Assembly (NCBI GenBank): GCA_035315185.1
Contig: DATFYE010000120.1
Location: forward strand, 42,310 to 106,309
Direction of reading: 5' to 3'
Origin: JADGQN01 sp035315185
GTDB taxonomy: Bacteria > Desulfobacterota > Syntrophorhabdia > Syntrophorhabdales > WCHB1-27
Length of the DNA stretch: 64,000 bases
Part shown: piece by piece, positions 8,788-17,233 of the stretch
How positions within the stretch are numbered: position 1 is the first letter of the stretch
How the letters are laid out: every line of letters starts with the position of its first letter
The notes under the pieces: model-generated
Seen by the model: only the letters and a program-made list of their open reading frames with translations
Databases searched by the model: none
Told to the model about the DNA's origin: nothing
Program-made: the position numbers and the translations under genes

Positions 8788-10162
8788 TAATTGCAGACTC
8801 CGTCAGAAAGTGTTCAGAAGGATCCACTTCGGTGAAATGCCACTCCGACTCCAGTTCCACGACCGCGTTCATGGTGTACATATTGCCGTCTATCGCGAAG
8901 TTGAAGAGGCCCTGGTGATCCTCTATCTCGAAGCCATCCGATTTCTTGTTCAGGGCGTGGAGGTAGAGCTCTTCTGACCTGGCATCGGCGATCAGGAGAT
9001 TGAACCCGTAGACGCCCGGCTTAATATTCGGGTTCTTGAACTTCACATTGAGCCTGTAACTGTTTCCCTTTTTCAGAGGAGGAATCGTTACTCCGTAGTT
9101 GAGGTTGAACGCATAGACGATGTTGAATGCCCGGTCATCCTTGATCCCGATCGCCATCGAAGGGGTGTCTATGTCCTTCTTGGCCGTGAATTCGAAGAAT
9201 ACGTCTATGTCTTCCCCGTAGCCGATCCTTTTTGTTATAGTGTTGTCCTTGCCGATTATGCCTACGCCCCCGAGATCTATGAAATCGGAAAGCACACTGT
9301 GGGCGCTCTCCGCCTCTTTTTCGTGTTCGAGGCTCTGCAGCTTGATGCCCCTGACTAATGAGTAGTATTTCATTATCCCGTCATCTTTATCGCCAAGATG
9401 CACGACTTCGCCATGATCCAGCAACAATATCCTATCGCACACAATGCGGACGCTATCAATGGCATGAGAGACGAAGATTATCGAAGTTCCCTGTTCCTTA
9501 ATGCTAAAGATCTTACGAAGACACTTGTTCTGGAACGTCAAATCACCGACGGAAAGAATCTCATCGACCAACAGGATATCGGGGTAGCAATGAACCGCTA
9601 TTGCAAATCCAAGACGAACGTACATGCCCGAAGAATACGTGCTTACGGGAGCATCGATGAAATCTCCTATTTCGGCAAAATCGACGATCTCATGAAACCG
9701 ACTCCTTATTTCTTCCGTTGTCATGCCGAGGATGGCAGCGTTGAGATAAATATTCTCACGTCCTGTCATGTGAGGATGAAAGCCGGCTCCGATCGCGATT
9801 AGCGCACTCATCCTTCCTCTGACAGTGATTTTGCCGATGTCAGGCGGAAAAATGCCGTTAATCAAGCGAAGCAAGGTAGATTTGCCTGAGCCATTTTGTC
9901 CAATTATCCCTAAGGTCTCACCCCTTTTCAGATCGAAGCTGACGTTCTGCAATGCCCAGAACTCAGCTTTTCTCAGCCATCCGCGGTTGTAAGAGATCCC
10001 GCACATGCTTCTCGCCACATCCATGGTCCCGTAAAACATGCTTCGTCTTAAGTTGTGGCAAAACTTCTTTGAGATATTATTTACCTCAATCACCACATCG
10101 CTCTCACGATGACGCGGTAATTCGCGTTCGCTCATCCTCTTTTCCATCGTATCAACTGCCAT
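8780..10162 (-). CDS. wzt: Polysaccharide ABC transporter ATP-binding protein with Wzt C-terminal domain (exporter 1)
   Basis: 460 aa. Walker A GQNGSGKST is at 88-96, the signature is the YSSGMYVRLGFA form typical of Wzt/TagH instead of LSGGQ, and Walker B is DILLVDE. After about residue 285 a beta-sandwich-like Wzt_C domain follows, which in O9a-type systems recognises the terminal modification of the chain. The family energises export of lipid-linked O-polysaccharide across the inner membrane. Several Met codons near the N-terminus (residues 1, 6 and 10) could serve as start. Its partner permease lies 28 bp upstream. Confidence 0.9.
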   Translation of the reverse strand: MAVDTMEKRMSERELPRHRESDVVIEVNNISKKFCHNLRRSMFYGTMDVARSMCGISYNRGWLRKAEFWALQNVSFDLKRGETLGIIGQNGSGKSTLLRLINGIFPPDIGKITVRGRMSALIAIGAGFHPHMTGRENIYLNAAILGMTTEEIRSRFHEIVDFAEIGDFIDAPVSTYSSGMYVRLGFAIAVHCYPDILLVDEILSVGDLTFQNKCLRKIFSIKEQGTSIIFVSHAIDSVRIVCDRILLLDHGEVVHLGDKDDGIMKYYSLVRGIKLQSLEHEKEAESAHSVLSDFIDLGGVGIIGKDNTITKRIGYGEDIDVFFEFTAKKDIDTPSMAIGIKDDRAFNIVYAFNLNYGVTIPPLKKGNSYRLNVKFKNPNIKPGVYGFNLLIADARSEELYLHALNKKSDGFEIEDHQGLFNFAIDGNMYTMNAVVELESEWHFTEVDPSEHFLTESAING

Positions 10163-10190
10163 ATCCGCCCTCTCTCCAGTATGCGACTAC

Positions 10191-11045
10191 CTAGATCATC
10201 TTTTCAATTACTTTATCTTCAGATACGAAGAAAAGTCGCCACGAAAACGAGAAAACAAGTAGTGATACCAGCGAAGTGATTACAAATCTGTCGAGGTGAT
10301 CGACCCTTCCATAGATTATGATGTCGCGCGGAATCCCAATAAGATATGTCAACGGATTCCATTTGATGATGGTCTGTAGAACGGGGTTTTGGAAGGTAGG
10401 CGCGTAGATTACGGGCGTTACATAAATGAGAAAGCCGAGTATAAGATTGACGCCCGTTTGTATTTCTGCAGCGACGACCCCTACGACCGACACAACCAAT
10501 CCTATCCCGGCTCCCAGGAAGAACAGGGGGAGGATGAGGATCGGGAAGAAGACTATCTTCCAACTGGGTATCACTCCAAAGGCTATCAAAACTGCAACAT
10601 TGAGCAAAAAAGTTATGATGAAGTTTGCCATGAGCTGTGCCATCTGCTTCAGCAAAAGCGCTTCGTGAGGGTACTTGACCTGCATAATGAAAGCCGCACC
10701 GGAACCCAATGTCCCCTGTGCTGCTGTAAAAAAGCCGACAAAAAGACCCCAGATGGACGTGCTTAGCAGGACGTACGCGGGATATGGGATGCCAACATCG
10801 CCCGGATTGAGTATTCCTGTGGCATTCATGAACACCCAGGAAATAATGCCAAATAAGGGGCCGAGAATGATCCAGCTGATTCCGAGAAAGGATTTCTTGT
10901 AAGATGCGAAGAAATCTCTCTTAAACAGTTGATAAATAAGCTGACGCGAAGAAGCGATGTTGTTTACCATCAATATCCAGGTCTTCAGAAAACCGATTTT
11001 TTGCCTGGAATAGGGTTCGTAGATCGTTACATTTTGCTTTTGCAT
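10191..11045 (-). CDS. wzm: Polysaccharide ABC transporter permease, ABC-2 type (exporter 1)
   Basis: 284 aa from the ATG at 11045, which has AGGAG five bases upstream. A TTG at 11060 would add five residues and lies on top of the ribosome-binding site, so it is less likely. Six hydrophobic segments and the LKRDFFASYKKSFLG-like N-terminal amphipathic segment match the Wzm/TagG family. It forms the membrane channel for the Wzt protein encoded just downstream. No glycosyltransferase genes adjoin it here, so the exported chain must be assembled by enzymes encoded elsewhere. Confidence 0.87.
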   Translation of the reverse strand: MQKQNVTIYEPYSRQKIGFLKTWILMVNNIASSRQLIYQLFKRDFFASYKKSFLGISWIILGPLFGIISWVFMNATGILNPGDVGIPYPAYVLLSTSIWGLFVGFFTAAQGTLGSGAAFIMQVKYPHEALLLKQMAQLMANFIITFLLNVAVLIAFGVIPSWKIVFFPILILPLFFLGAGIGLVVSVVGVVAAEIQTGVNLILGFLIYVTPVIYAPTFQNPVLQTIIKWNPLTYLIGIPRDIIIYGRVDHLDRFVITSLVSLLVFSFSWRLFFVSEDKVIEKMI

Positions 11046-11094
11046 CTTAGCTCCTGTCAATAATTTCGGTGCTGGTGTGCTCGCTTAGCCATTA

Positions 11095-11964
11095 TCAGAC
11101 CCTATTGGGTCTGCTCCTAAGATACCTTGCCAAAGCGTCCTGCCACCGGGGGAGGATTACCCCTATCTCCTTTGCCTTTGTATTCGCCAGTACCGAATAG
11201 AGAGGGCGCCGCATCGTTCCGGTCAGGCCCTTTCTGTCGACCGGTATCACGTCGACGGTAATCCCCGTCATCTCGTAGATTGCCTTGGTGAACTCGTACC
11301 ATGTGCACTCGCCTTCGTTCACGAGGTGATATATGCCTGCTTTCAGGACCTGGTGTTCAATGAGCTGGAAAACCGCAGTGCTCAGATCATCTGTGCACGT
11401 AGGGGCGACCACCTGGTCGGAGCCCATCTCAAGCCTCGTAGCGCTTCTGGCATCCTCGATCCGCTTGTCGACGAAATTGCCGCCGCCCTTGCCCCACGTT
11501 CCTTGCCTGCCATAGAGCCCGCAGGTTCGCACGATGACGGTGTGCTCAGGGGCGGCGGCACATGCGGCATGCTCACCGGCAAGTTTCGATATGCCGTACA
11601 TCTGCAGGGGCGAGGGGCGATCATCCTCGAGATAGGGTCTTCTTTTCTCGCCGCCGAAGACGTAGTCCGTACTGAATGTGACGAAGAGGGCGCCGATCTC
11701 TTTGCAAGCCAGAGCCAAGTTCCGCACCGCAACGCAGTTGACTCTGAAGGCCTGCTCAGGCTCCGTTTCGCATCTGGGTAGATCGTGAAAGGCCGCCGTG
11801 TTGATCACAACATCCGGCTTGAAGCCGCCTATCTCCCGGTCTATGGCCTCCCGCACCGTGATATCGAACACGTCTTCAGCAGGGGCGTAAATCTCGTGCC
11901 CGGGGTTGTTGCGCAGAAGATCACTGCCTAATTGGCCGGTCTTACCTATGAGAAGGATTTTCAT
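11095..11964 (-). CDS. RmlD-like nucleotide-sugar 4-ketoreductase
   Basis: 289 aa extended SDR. The NAD(P) loop GKTGQLGSDL is at 7-16, the STDYVFGG strand at 98-105, and the catalytic Y123-x3-K127 lies in YGISK. This is the RfbD/RmlD subfamily, which reduces a 4-keto-6-deoxy-hexose nucleotide. In the present cluster the upstream enzymes make CDP-4-keto-6-deoxy sugars with a C-methyl branch, so the natural substrate may be a CDP-sugar and not dTDP-4-keto-rhamnose. That is an inference from neighbours; no RmlA or RmlB is present in the window. Confidence 0.85.
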   Translation of the reverse strand: MKILLIGKTGQLGSDLLRNNPGHEIYAPAEDVFDITVREAIDREIGGFKPDVVINTAAFHDLPRCETEPEQAFRVNCVAVRNLALACKEIGALFVTFSTDYVFGGEKRRPYLEDDRPSPLQMYGISKLAGEHAACAAAPEHTVIVRTCGLYGRQGTWGKGGGNFVDKRIEDARSATRLEMGSDQVVAPTCTDDLSTAVFQLIEHQVLKAGIYHLVNEGECTWYEFTKAIYEMTGITVDVIPVDRKGLTGTMRRPLYSVLANTKAKEIGVILPRWQDALARYLRSRPNRV

Positions 11965-11982
11965 AAAATGAAGAGCGTGAAT

Positions 11983-12006
11983 GGTGTATGGTGCTTAGTG
12001 TTTAGT
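11983..12006 (+). repeat. Heptad repeat, left arm (GGTGTAT-type)
   Basis: Units of exactly 7 bp follow one another: GGTGTAT, GGTGCTT, AGTGTTT, then a partial AGT. The same words in inverted orientation occur at 12096-12130, so the two could fold into an imperfect stem enclosing about 90 bp. It lies in the gap between the RmlD-like gene and the rfbC-like gene. Confidence 0.8.
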
Positions 12007-12095
12007 AAAAAAACGAATAGTTTCGGATCGGCTATGTGACGACATCAATCGAGCAGACCCATTCACCTGCATACCGTGAGGTTAATTGTTAGACG

Positions 12096-12130
12096 ATACA
12101 CCATACACTAAACACTAGCCACCAAGCACC
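12096..12130 (-). repeat. Heptad repeat, right arm overlapping the rfbC-like 3' end
   Basis: On the minus strand five complete 7-bp units run GGTGCTT, GGTGGCT, AGTGTTT, AGTGTAT, GGTGTAT. The stop codon of the rfbC-like gene (12115-12117) is inside the third unit, and the last four residues (VLGG) are encoded by repeat units. It is the inverse of the arm at 11983-12006. Confidence 0.8.
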
Positions 12131-12666
12131 GGTTTTGAACGGTTGAACAGTGGGTAGTTTCTGTCCCGTTCCGACATAGTTGGGTTGCGTAATGGCCACT
12201 CGATACCGAACGCCGGGTCATCCCATCTTACACCACGCTGCCATTCGGGAGCGTAAGACGTGAACATCTGATAAAAAAGTTCAGTATTATCCCTTAAAGT
12301 CTGAAAACCGTGAGCTATCCCTTTAGGGATATACAAAGCCCTTCTGTCATCCTCAGTCATCCTGACGGCAATCCACTTGCAATATGTGGGAGCGTCGGGC
12401 CGAAGGTCGACGATGACATCGTGAACCGCCCCGCGGGCGCAGGAGACGAGCTTCGCCTCGGCCTTGGGGGCTACCTGCAGATGCATGCCCCGGAGTGTCC
12501 CTTGCCTGTGGTTGAACGAGACATTCGACTGGGCGATATCTGTTTTCAAGCCGCGGGCCCGAAACTCTTCCTGGCAGAAGCTGCGGGCAAAGAATCCCCG
12601 CTCGTCTTCCATCCGCTCCAGATCAACGATGAAAACACCCCTAATGGCAGTTTCAGTGAAAATCAT
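12115..12666 (-). CDS. dTDP/CDP-4-keto-6-deoxyhexose 3,5-epimerase (RfbC family)
   Basis: 183 aa cupin-fold epimerase of the RmlC/RfbC family. The catalytic base H62 is in RGMHLQ, Y132 in FYQMF, and the acid D150 in RWDDPAFGIEWP. Full family length is present. It inverts C3 and/or C5 of a 4-keto-6-deoxy nucleotide sugar. Lying in one run with RfbF, RfbG and a C-methyltransferase, it most likely works on a CDP-linked intermediate, as in yersiniose- or virenose-type pathways. Oddly its last four codons and stop are made of intergenic heptad repeat sequence. Confidence 0.85.
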   Translation of the reverse strand: MIFTETAIRGVFIVDLERMEDERGFFARSFCQEEFRARGLKTDIAQSNVSFNHRQGTLRGMHLQVAPKAEAKLVSCARGAVHDVIVDLRPDAPTYCKWIAVRMTEDDRRALYIPKGIAHGFQTLRDNTELFYQMFTSYAPEWQRGVRWDDPAFGIEWPLRNPTMSERDRNYPLFNRSKPVLGG

Positions 12667-12697
12667 GACGATGTAATCTCAGTCTACACTGGGCACG

Positions 12698-13918
12698 TTA
12701 CACTATTCTTACTTGCGGTATGGGTATGATGAATTTGCCCCCGGCGTCGCAATAGGCCTTCTGCTGTTCAAGGATCTCATCAGCAAAATTCCAGGCGAGG
12801 AGTAGCACGTAGTCGGGATGATCTTGCAATAATTTTTCCGGCGGATAGACGAAGAGGTGCGCTCCGGGCGTATAAAGGTTCTGCTTGTATGGGCTCTTGT
12901 CAACGGTATAGGCGACAAGATCGGTGGTTATGCCACAATAGTTTAAGAGGGTATTGCCCTTGGCCGGAGCCCCGTATGCGGCCACTCTCTTGCCGGATGC
13001 GCGGAGGTCTCGTAAGAGTGTTGTGAGATCCTCCTTAATTCTTGCAGTTCGCTGTGCGAACTGGAGGTAGGTGTCTCTACGGCCCAATCCCTTATCCAGC
13101 TCTTCCTTCGTCAGGCGTGCCACGTTCGCGCTCACAGGATGCGCACCCTTGTGGCCGATGAAATAGATGATGGAACCCCCGTGGATTGTCACCCGCTCCA
13201 CATCAAAGAGTTCCATGTCGTGAAGGCCGAAGAGATAGGACATGGAGCGAACGGAGAGGTAAGAGTAGTGCTCATGGTAGACGGTGTCGAACTCTGTCTT
13301 CTCCACAAAATCGATGATGTAGGGTGCCTCGATCGCGACAACACCGAGAGGTGCGAGGAGGTTTTTCAATCCTCTTACGAATCCGTGTATCATAGGAACA
13401 TGAGCAAAAACGTGCCGGCCGAGCAGCACGTCGGCACTGCCGTTGCGGGCCTTGATCAAGGCCGAAGACTCCTCGTCGAAGAACACGTTGAGTGTCTCGA
13501 TTCCAGCGTCAACAGCCACCTTTGCAATGTTGCCTGCGGGTTCCACGCCGAGAACTCTCACTCCCAGCTTCTTGAAAGACTGAAGCACGGTCCCGTCGTT
13601 GCTGGCGATCTCAACCACGAGAGAGCCCGCAGTCAGGCCGAACCTTTCCCGGAAGCTCGTGGCGAGACAACCGGCATGACTATGAATCATGTCAGATGTT
13701 GAAGAGACGTAAATATAATCCTTGAATAGCTCGTCGGGGGGTACGACGTACCCTATCTGGACGAGCCCGCACACATCACAGAAATAGACATCGAGAGGAT
13801 ATGCCTTTTCCTGAACTGAGGTGAGTTCAGCTTCGGTCAGAAACCTATTTGCTGGCGGCATGCTCCCGAGATCGAGAAACTTATACGTATCTTCCTTACC
13901 GCAGAACCTGCAAGTCAT
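12698..13918 (-). CDS. Nucleotide-sugar C-methyltransferase (TylC3/TcaB9 type)
   Basis: 406 aa with the three-part layout of the family: a zinc-binding domain with C3/C6 and C47/C50, a SAM domain with VVEIASNDGT at 101-110, and a C-terminal Methyltransf_14 domain. The Y214-H-E-H217 motif matches the Y/E/H catalytic set described for the C-3 methyltransferase TcaB9. Such enzymes methylate carbon 3 of a 4-keto-6-deoxy sugar, giving a branched sugar. Overlap of 4 bp with the CDP-glucose dehydratase argues that the acceptor is a CDP-4-keto-6-deoxyhexose. Confidence 0.87.
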   Translation of the reverse strand: MTCRFCGKEDTYKFLDLGSMPPANRFLTEAELTSVQEKAYPLDVYFCDVCGLVQIGYVVPPDELFKDYIYVSSTSDMIHSHAGCLATSFRERFGLTAGSLVVEIASNDGTVLQSFKKLGVRVLGVEPAGNIAKVAVDAGIETLNVFFDEESSALIKARNGSADVLLGRHVFAHVPMIHGFVRGLKNLLAPLGVVAIEAPYIIDFVEKTEFDTVYHEHYSYLSVRSMSYLFGLHDMELFDVERVTIHGGSIIYFIGHKGAHPVSANVARLTKEELDKGLGRRDTYLQFAQRTARIKEDLTTLLRDLRASGKRVAAYGAPAKGNTLLNYCGITTDLVAYTVDKSPYKQNLYTPGAHLFVYPPEKLLQDHPDYVLLLAWNFADEILEQQKAYCDAGGKFIIPIPQVRIV

Positions 13919-14991
13919 AGATTCAGGATCCCGGAGTACTCTTCAACCTGTTTAGCGCAGATCGCGCGAATATCTCCTTCTTTCCGGTACACCTCTGTCC
14001 ACTCGATTACGCGATCAATGGCCTGTTCCAGGGTCCAGCGAGGCTGCCATCCCAGGCGTGCGGCGGCCTTGGCGCAATTAAGCTTCAGATACTGCGCCTC
14101 ATGGGGATGCTCCCCGTGATCAACCATGTAGCCCGCGTCCCCTCCCCATTTTTGACAGAGTCTCTGCACGAGCCATTCTACGGGTTTGGCATCGTCTTCA
14201 GGCGGGCCGAAGTTCCAGGCTTCTGCGTATCGGATGCCTTCTTTGCAGAGCTTTTGAGCCAGCTGGAGATAACCCGAAAGGGGCTCCAGCACGTATTGCC
14301 AAGGCCTGACAGCATGAGGATTCCTTATCCGAACCTTCTCTCCCCTGAGCAGGGCCCTGATACAATCCGGGACGAGCCTGTCAACGGCCCAGTCACCGCC
14401 ACCAATAACGTTGCCCGCGCGGGCCGATGCCACAGCCACACCGTGCGTGGCATACTCTTTCGGATTGAAGAAAGAGCTTCTGTATGCGGAGGTTACAAGC
14501 TCTGAACAGGCCTTGCTGTTGGAGTAAGGGTCGTAGCCTCCCATAGGTTCATGTTCCCTATAAGACCAGTCCTGTTCCCGGTTCTCGTAGCATTTGTCTG
14601 TTGTCACATTGATTACTGCTTTGACGCCTGTGCTGTTTCTGACGGACTCGAGAACGTGGATAGTCCCCATGACATTTATTTCATACGTCTCCACGGGTCG
14701 CTCGTACGAGTCGCGAACGATCGGCTGAGCCGCCATGTGGATGACGATCTCCGGTTCGAAAAGCGCGAGGGCATCCTGTAGTGACAACAGGTCACGAACA
14801 TCGGCGATAACCGATTGAACCAGTTCGCTGACGCGGGCAAGTTCAAAGAGACTGGGCACCGTAGGCGGGCTGAGCGCGTAACCAAAAACCTTGGCTCCGA
14901 GCATGCTGAGCCAGATGCAGAGCCATGACCCCTTGAAACCGGTATGACCCGTAATAAAAACCTTCTTGCCTTTCCAGAAGCTTGCGTCCAC
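13915..14991 (-). CDS. rfbG: CDP-glucose 4,6-dehydratase
   Basis: 358 aa, GTG start, N-terminus FWKGKKVFITGHTGFKGSWL-like as in RfbG/AscB. The NAD loop GHTGFKG is at 15-21, HMAAQPIVRDSY follows, and the YxxxK pair is in YSNSK. The enzyme turns CDP-D-glucose into CDP-4-keto-6-deoxy-D-glucose, the branch point for 3,6-dideoxy and branched 6-deoxy sugars. It lies between the C-methyltransferase and, across a repeat-filled gap, the cytidylyltransferase that supplies its substrate. Confidence 0.92.
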   Translation of the reverse strand: MDASFWKGKKVFITGHTGFKGSWLCIWLSMLGAKVFGYALSPPTVPSLFELARVSELVQSVIADVRDLLSLQDALALFEPEIVIHMAAQPIVRDSYERPVETYEINVMGTIHVLESVRNSTGVKAVINVTTDKCYENREQDWSYREHEPMGGYDPYSNSKACSELVTSAYRSSFFNPKEYATHGVAVASARAGNVIGGGDWAVDRLVPDCIRALLRGEKVRIRNPHAVRPWQYVLEPLSGYLQLAQKLCKEGIRYAEAWNFGPPEDDAKPVEWLVQRLCQKWGGDAGYMVDHGEHPHEAQYLKLNCAKAAARLGWQPRWTLEQAIDRVIEWTEVYRKEGDIRAICAKQVEEYSGILNL

Positions 14992-15002
14992 TGCAAAACC
15001 TT

Positions 15003-15165
15003 AGTGTTAAGTGTTTAGTGTAAAGTGTTTGGTAGGAACTTCATTAGACGTTGCGAGGTGATGTTACAAGTTACAAGCAAAGCCGTTGCAAGTTACACAC
15101 ATCAACTATTGAACCCTGTAACTTTTAACACGCAACTCGTAACTGATTTTCTAACCCGTAACGCG
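15003..15165. repeat. Heptad repeats, two word families, partly palindromic
   Basis: The gap between rfbG and rfbF is filled by repeats. At 15003-15037 the units are AGTGTTA, AGTGTTT, AGTGTAA, AGTGTTT, GGTAGGA. From 15063 a second family begins with GTTACAA twice, then GTTGCAA and GTTACAC. Its inverse (TGTAAC, CGCAACT, CGTAACT, CCGTAAC) fills 15116-15165. The second family can form a long imperfect hairpin. Confidence 0.75.
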
Positions 15166-15191
15166 CATTCACGACGGTGTCGTGAACGCGG

Positions 15192-15965
15192 TCACTCCCA
15201 CACCTTCCAAGGCGCTTTGCCGCTTGTCCACAGCTCTTCAAGGTGGAGCTTGTCCCGCAAGGTGTCCATTGGCTGCCAAAAACCGCTGTGTCTGTAAGCT
15301 ACGAGTTCTCCGTCGCGAGCCAACCCTTCGAGCGGCTCTTGCTCGAGGACCGTATGGTCGCCGGCTAATCGGTCGAAGATCGCGGGTTCAAAAACGAAGA
15401 AGCCCCCGTTTATCCATGAACCGTCTCCGGCCGGTTTTTCCTGGAAAGAAGTAACCCTGTTTGCTGAGTCACAGATGAGTGCCCCAAAGCGGCCCGAGGG
15501 CTGAGTCGAAGTCACCGTGGCCAGCTTGCCGTGCGCTCTGTGATACTTCACCAGTGCGTCTATGTTGATGTCTGCAACACCGTCACCATAAGTTAGCATG
15601 AACGTTTCTGTACCGACATATGGGGCGATGCGCTTGACTCTGCCTCCGGTATTCGAATCGACGCCCGTGTCGACCAGTGTGACCCTCCACGGCTCCACGT
15701 GTCTCTGGTGTACTTCCATCGTATTTCGCTCCACATCAAACGTAACGTCGCTCATGTGGAGGAAGTAGTTGGAGAAGTACTCCTTTATGATATAGCCTTT
15801 ATAGCCGAGGCAGATGACAAAGTCGTTATAGCCAAAATGGGAATAGATTTTCATGATGTGCCAGAGGATTGGTTTGCCCCCGATCTCAACCATCGGCTTG
15901 GGTTTCACAACCGTCTCTTCGCTGATCCTTGTTCCCATACCCCCTGCAAGAATGACGACTTTCAT
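15192..15965 (-). CDS. rfbF: Glucose-1-phosphate cytidylyltransferase
   Basis: 257 aa. The N-terminus VVILAGGMGTRISEET with the following VKPKPMVEIGGKPI is the RfbF signature, and the FMLTYGDGVADI and WINGGFFVFEP blocks are also present. It makes CDP-glucose from CTP and glucose-1-phosphate. Its start overlaps the stop of the ABC ATPase gene by 4 bp, tying sugar synthesis to the second exporter. Length is normal for the family. Confidence 0.93.
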   Translation of the reverse strand: MKVVILAGGMGTRISEETVVKPKPMVEIGGKPILWHIMKIYSHFGYNDFVICLGYKGYIIKEYFSNYFLHMSDVTFDVERNTMEVHQRHVEPWRVTLVDTGVDSNTGGRVKRIAPYVGTETFMLTYGDGVADINIDALVKYHRAHGKLATVTSTQPSGRFGALICDSANRVTSFQEKPAGDGSWINGGFFVFEPAIFDRLAGDHTVLEQEPLEGLARDGELVAYRHSGFWQPMDTLRDKLHLEELWTSGKAPWKVWE

Positions 15966-17233
15966 GCGATACGCTCACTTTCCCATTCGAGAGCCGGTCG
16001 TACTGATCCGGGCATGAAACCGGAGTAGTTGCCCCTTGTGATGGTTCCCTCGATTGGATCGACCACGTTCAGGTTGAGTAGGTCTTTTTCGTAAAAGTGC
16101 ACCTTCAATGTCTCCACGGTGCTCAGTGCGAAACCTACATAGTAGATACCATCGTTAAGAAAATTGCCAGGAATTTTACAGCGCCCCAGGTAGACTCCGG
16201 GCTCGGTTTTTAGCAGTGCGCGAGGATCGACTACAGAGTCTGTTGTGACAAAGGTGTAAACTCCGCCAGGGCCGAATACGTGGAAATTAGGCGTCACGTG
16301 TGCGCCATGAACCAGTACCTCATACTCCATTTCAAGGAAAACGGGCTTGTCGATTGGGGTCTCGGTAATTACCTCCCCCCTTTCATTTGACAGTCGGGCC
16401 TTAAGCAGGACCGCTGTATTGTCACCCGGCTTTCGGTTGCTCTTGCGGAAATCGACTTCGCCGAGTACCTGGGACCCATCAGAGCTATACTCCTGGATTA
16501 CCGCGCTGGCCGGGCCTGATCTGACTAAATGGCCTTCGTGCAGAAGAATGCAGCTAGTGCATAGTGAAGCGACCATCGCCAGGTTGTGACTAACAAACAG
16601 GATGGTGCGACCTTCTTTACCAACCTCTTCCATCTTGCCGAGGCACTTTCTTTGGAATCGTGCATCGCCTACTGCAAGCACCTCGTCAATAAGCAGGATC
16701 TCCGGGTCAAGATGAGCTGCCACAGCAAAGGCAAGGCGCACATACATGCCGCTCGAGTAATGTTTTACAGACGTATCTATTAAGCGTTCCACCTCTGAAA
16801 AGGCAAGTATCTCGTCGAATTTGCGCTTGATCTCCGATTTCCTCATACCCAGGATGGCTGCGTTCAGGTAAATATTTTCCCTGCCTGTCAGTTCAGGGTG
16901 GAAACCTGTCCCTACCTCGAGCAGGGATGCGACGCGACCACGGATTTCCGCACCACCCTCGGTCGGTTCGGTAATGCGGGAAAGGATTTTGAGCAGCGTG
17001 CTCTTTCCGGATCCGTTGCGTCCAATGATGCCCATCACCTCGCCTTGTTTTACCTCGAAGGAGACATTCCTCAGCGCCCAAATACTGTCCTCTGCATCGC
17101 CCGACACAGGCCGGTGGCTGAAGAGCCTCTTAAAGCCATTGGCAAACTGATCCCGCAATGTGTGATAGGCCTGCGTCGGCCCGATGGTGTACTGCTTGGA
17201 GATGCTGTCAACAATGATCGCGCTTTGGCCCAT
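15962..17233 (-). CDS. wzt: Polysaccharide ABC transporter ATP-binding protein with Wzt C-terminal domain (exporter 2)
   Basis: 423 aa. Walker A GRNGSGKST is at 71-79, the signature is YSSGMYVRLAFA and Walker B is EILLIDE. A Wzt_C-type beta domain occupies about 270-415. Its C-terminal domain differs clearly from that of exporter 1, which suggests recognition of a different chain end. Its start shares one base with the stop of the permease gene (TGATG), so the two are translationally coupled. It is the second complete ABC polysaccharide exporter within 8 kb. Confidence 0.9.
   Translation of the reverse strand: MGQSAIIVDSISKQYTIGPTQAYHTLRDQFANGFKRLFSHRPVSGDAEDSIWALRNVSFEVKQGEVMGIIGRNGSGKSTLLKILSRITEPTEGGAEIRGRVASLLEVGTGFHPELTGRENIYLNAAILGMRKSEIKRKFDEILAFSEVERLIDTSVKHYSSGMYVRLAFAVAAHLDPEILLIDEVLAVGDARFQRKCLGKMEEVGKEGRTILFVSHNLAMVASLCTSCILLHEGHLVRSGPASAVIQEYSSDGSQVLGEVDFRKSNRKPGDNTAVLLKARLSNERGEVITETPIDKPVFLEMEYEVLVHGAHVTPNFHVFGPGGVYTFVTTDSVVDPRALLKTEPGVYLGRCKIPGNFLNDGIYYVGFALSTVETLKVHFYEKDLLNLNVVDPIEGTITRGNYSGFMPGSVRPALEWESERIA

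Noticed and set aside
11095..12666. dTDP-L-rhamnose synthesis
   Set aside because: RmlC- and RmlD-like proteins are present but RmlA and RmlB are not; the neighbours RfbF and RfbG point to CDP-sugars instead.
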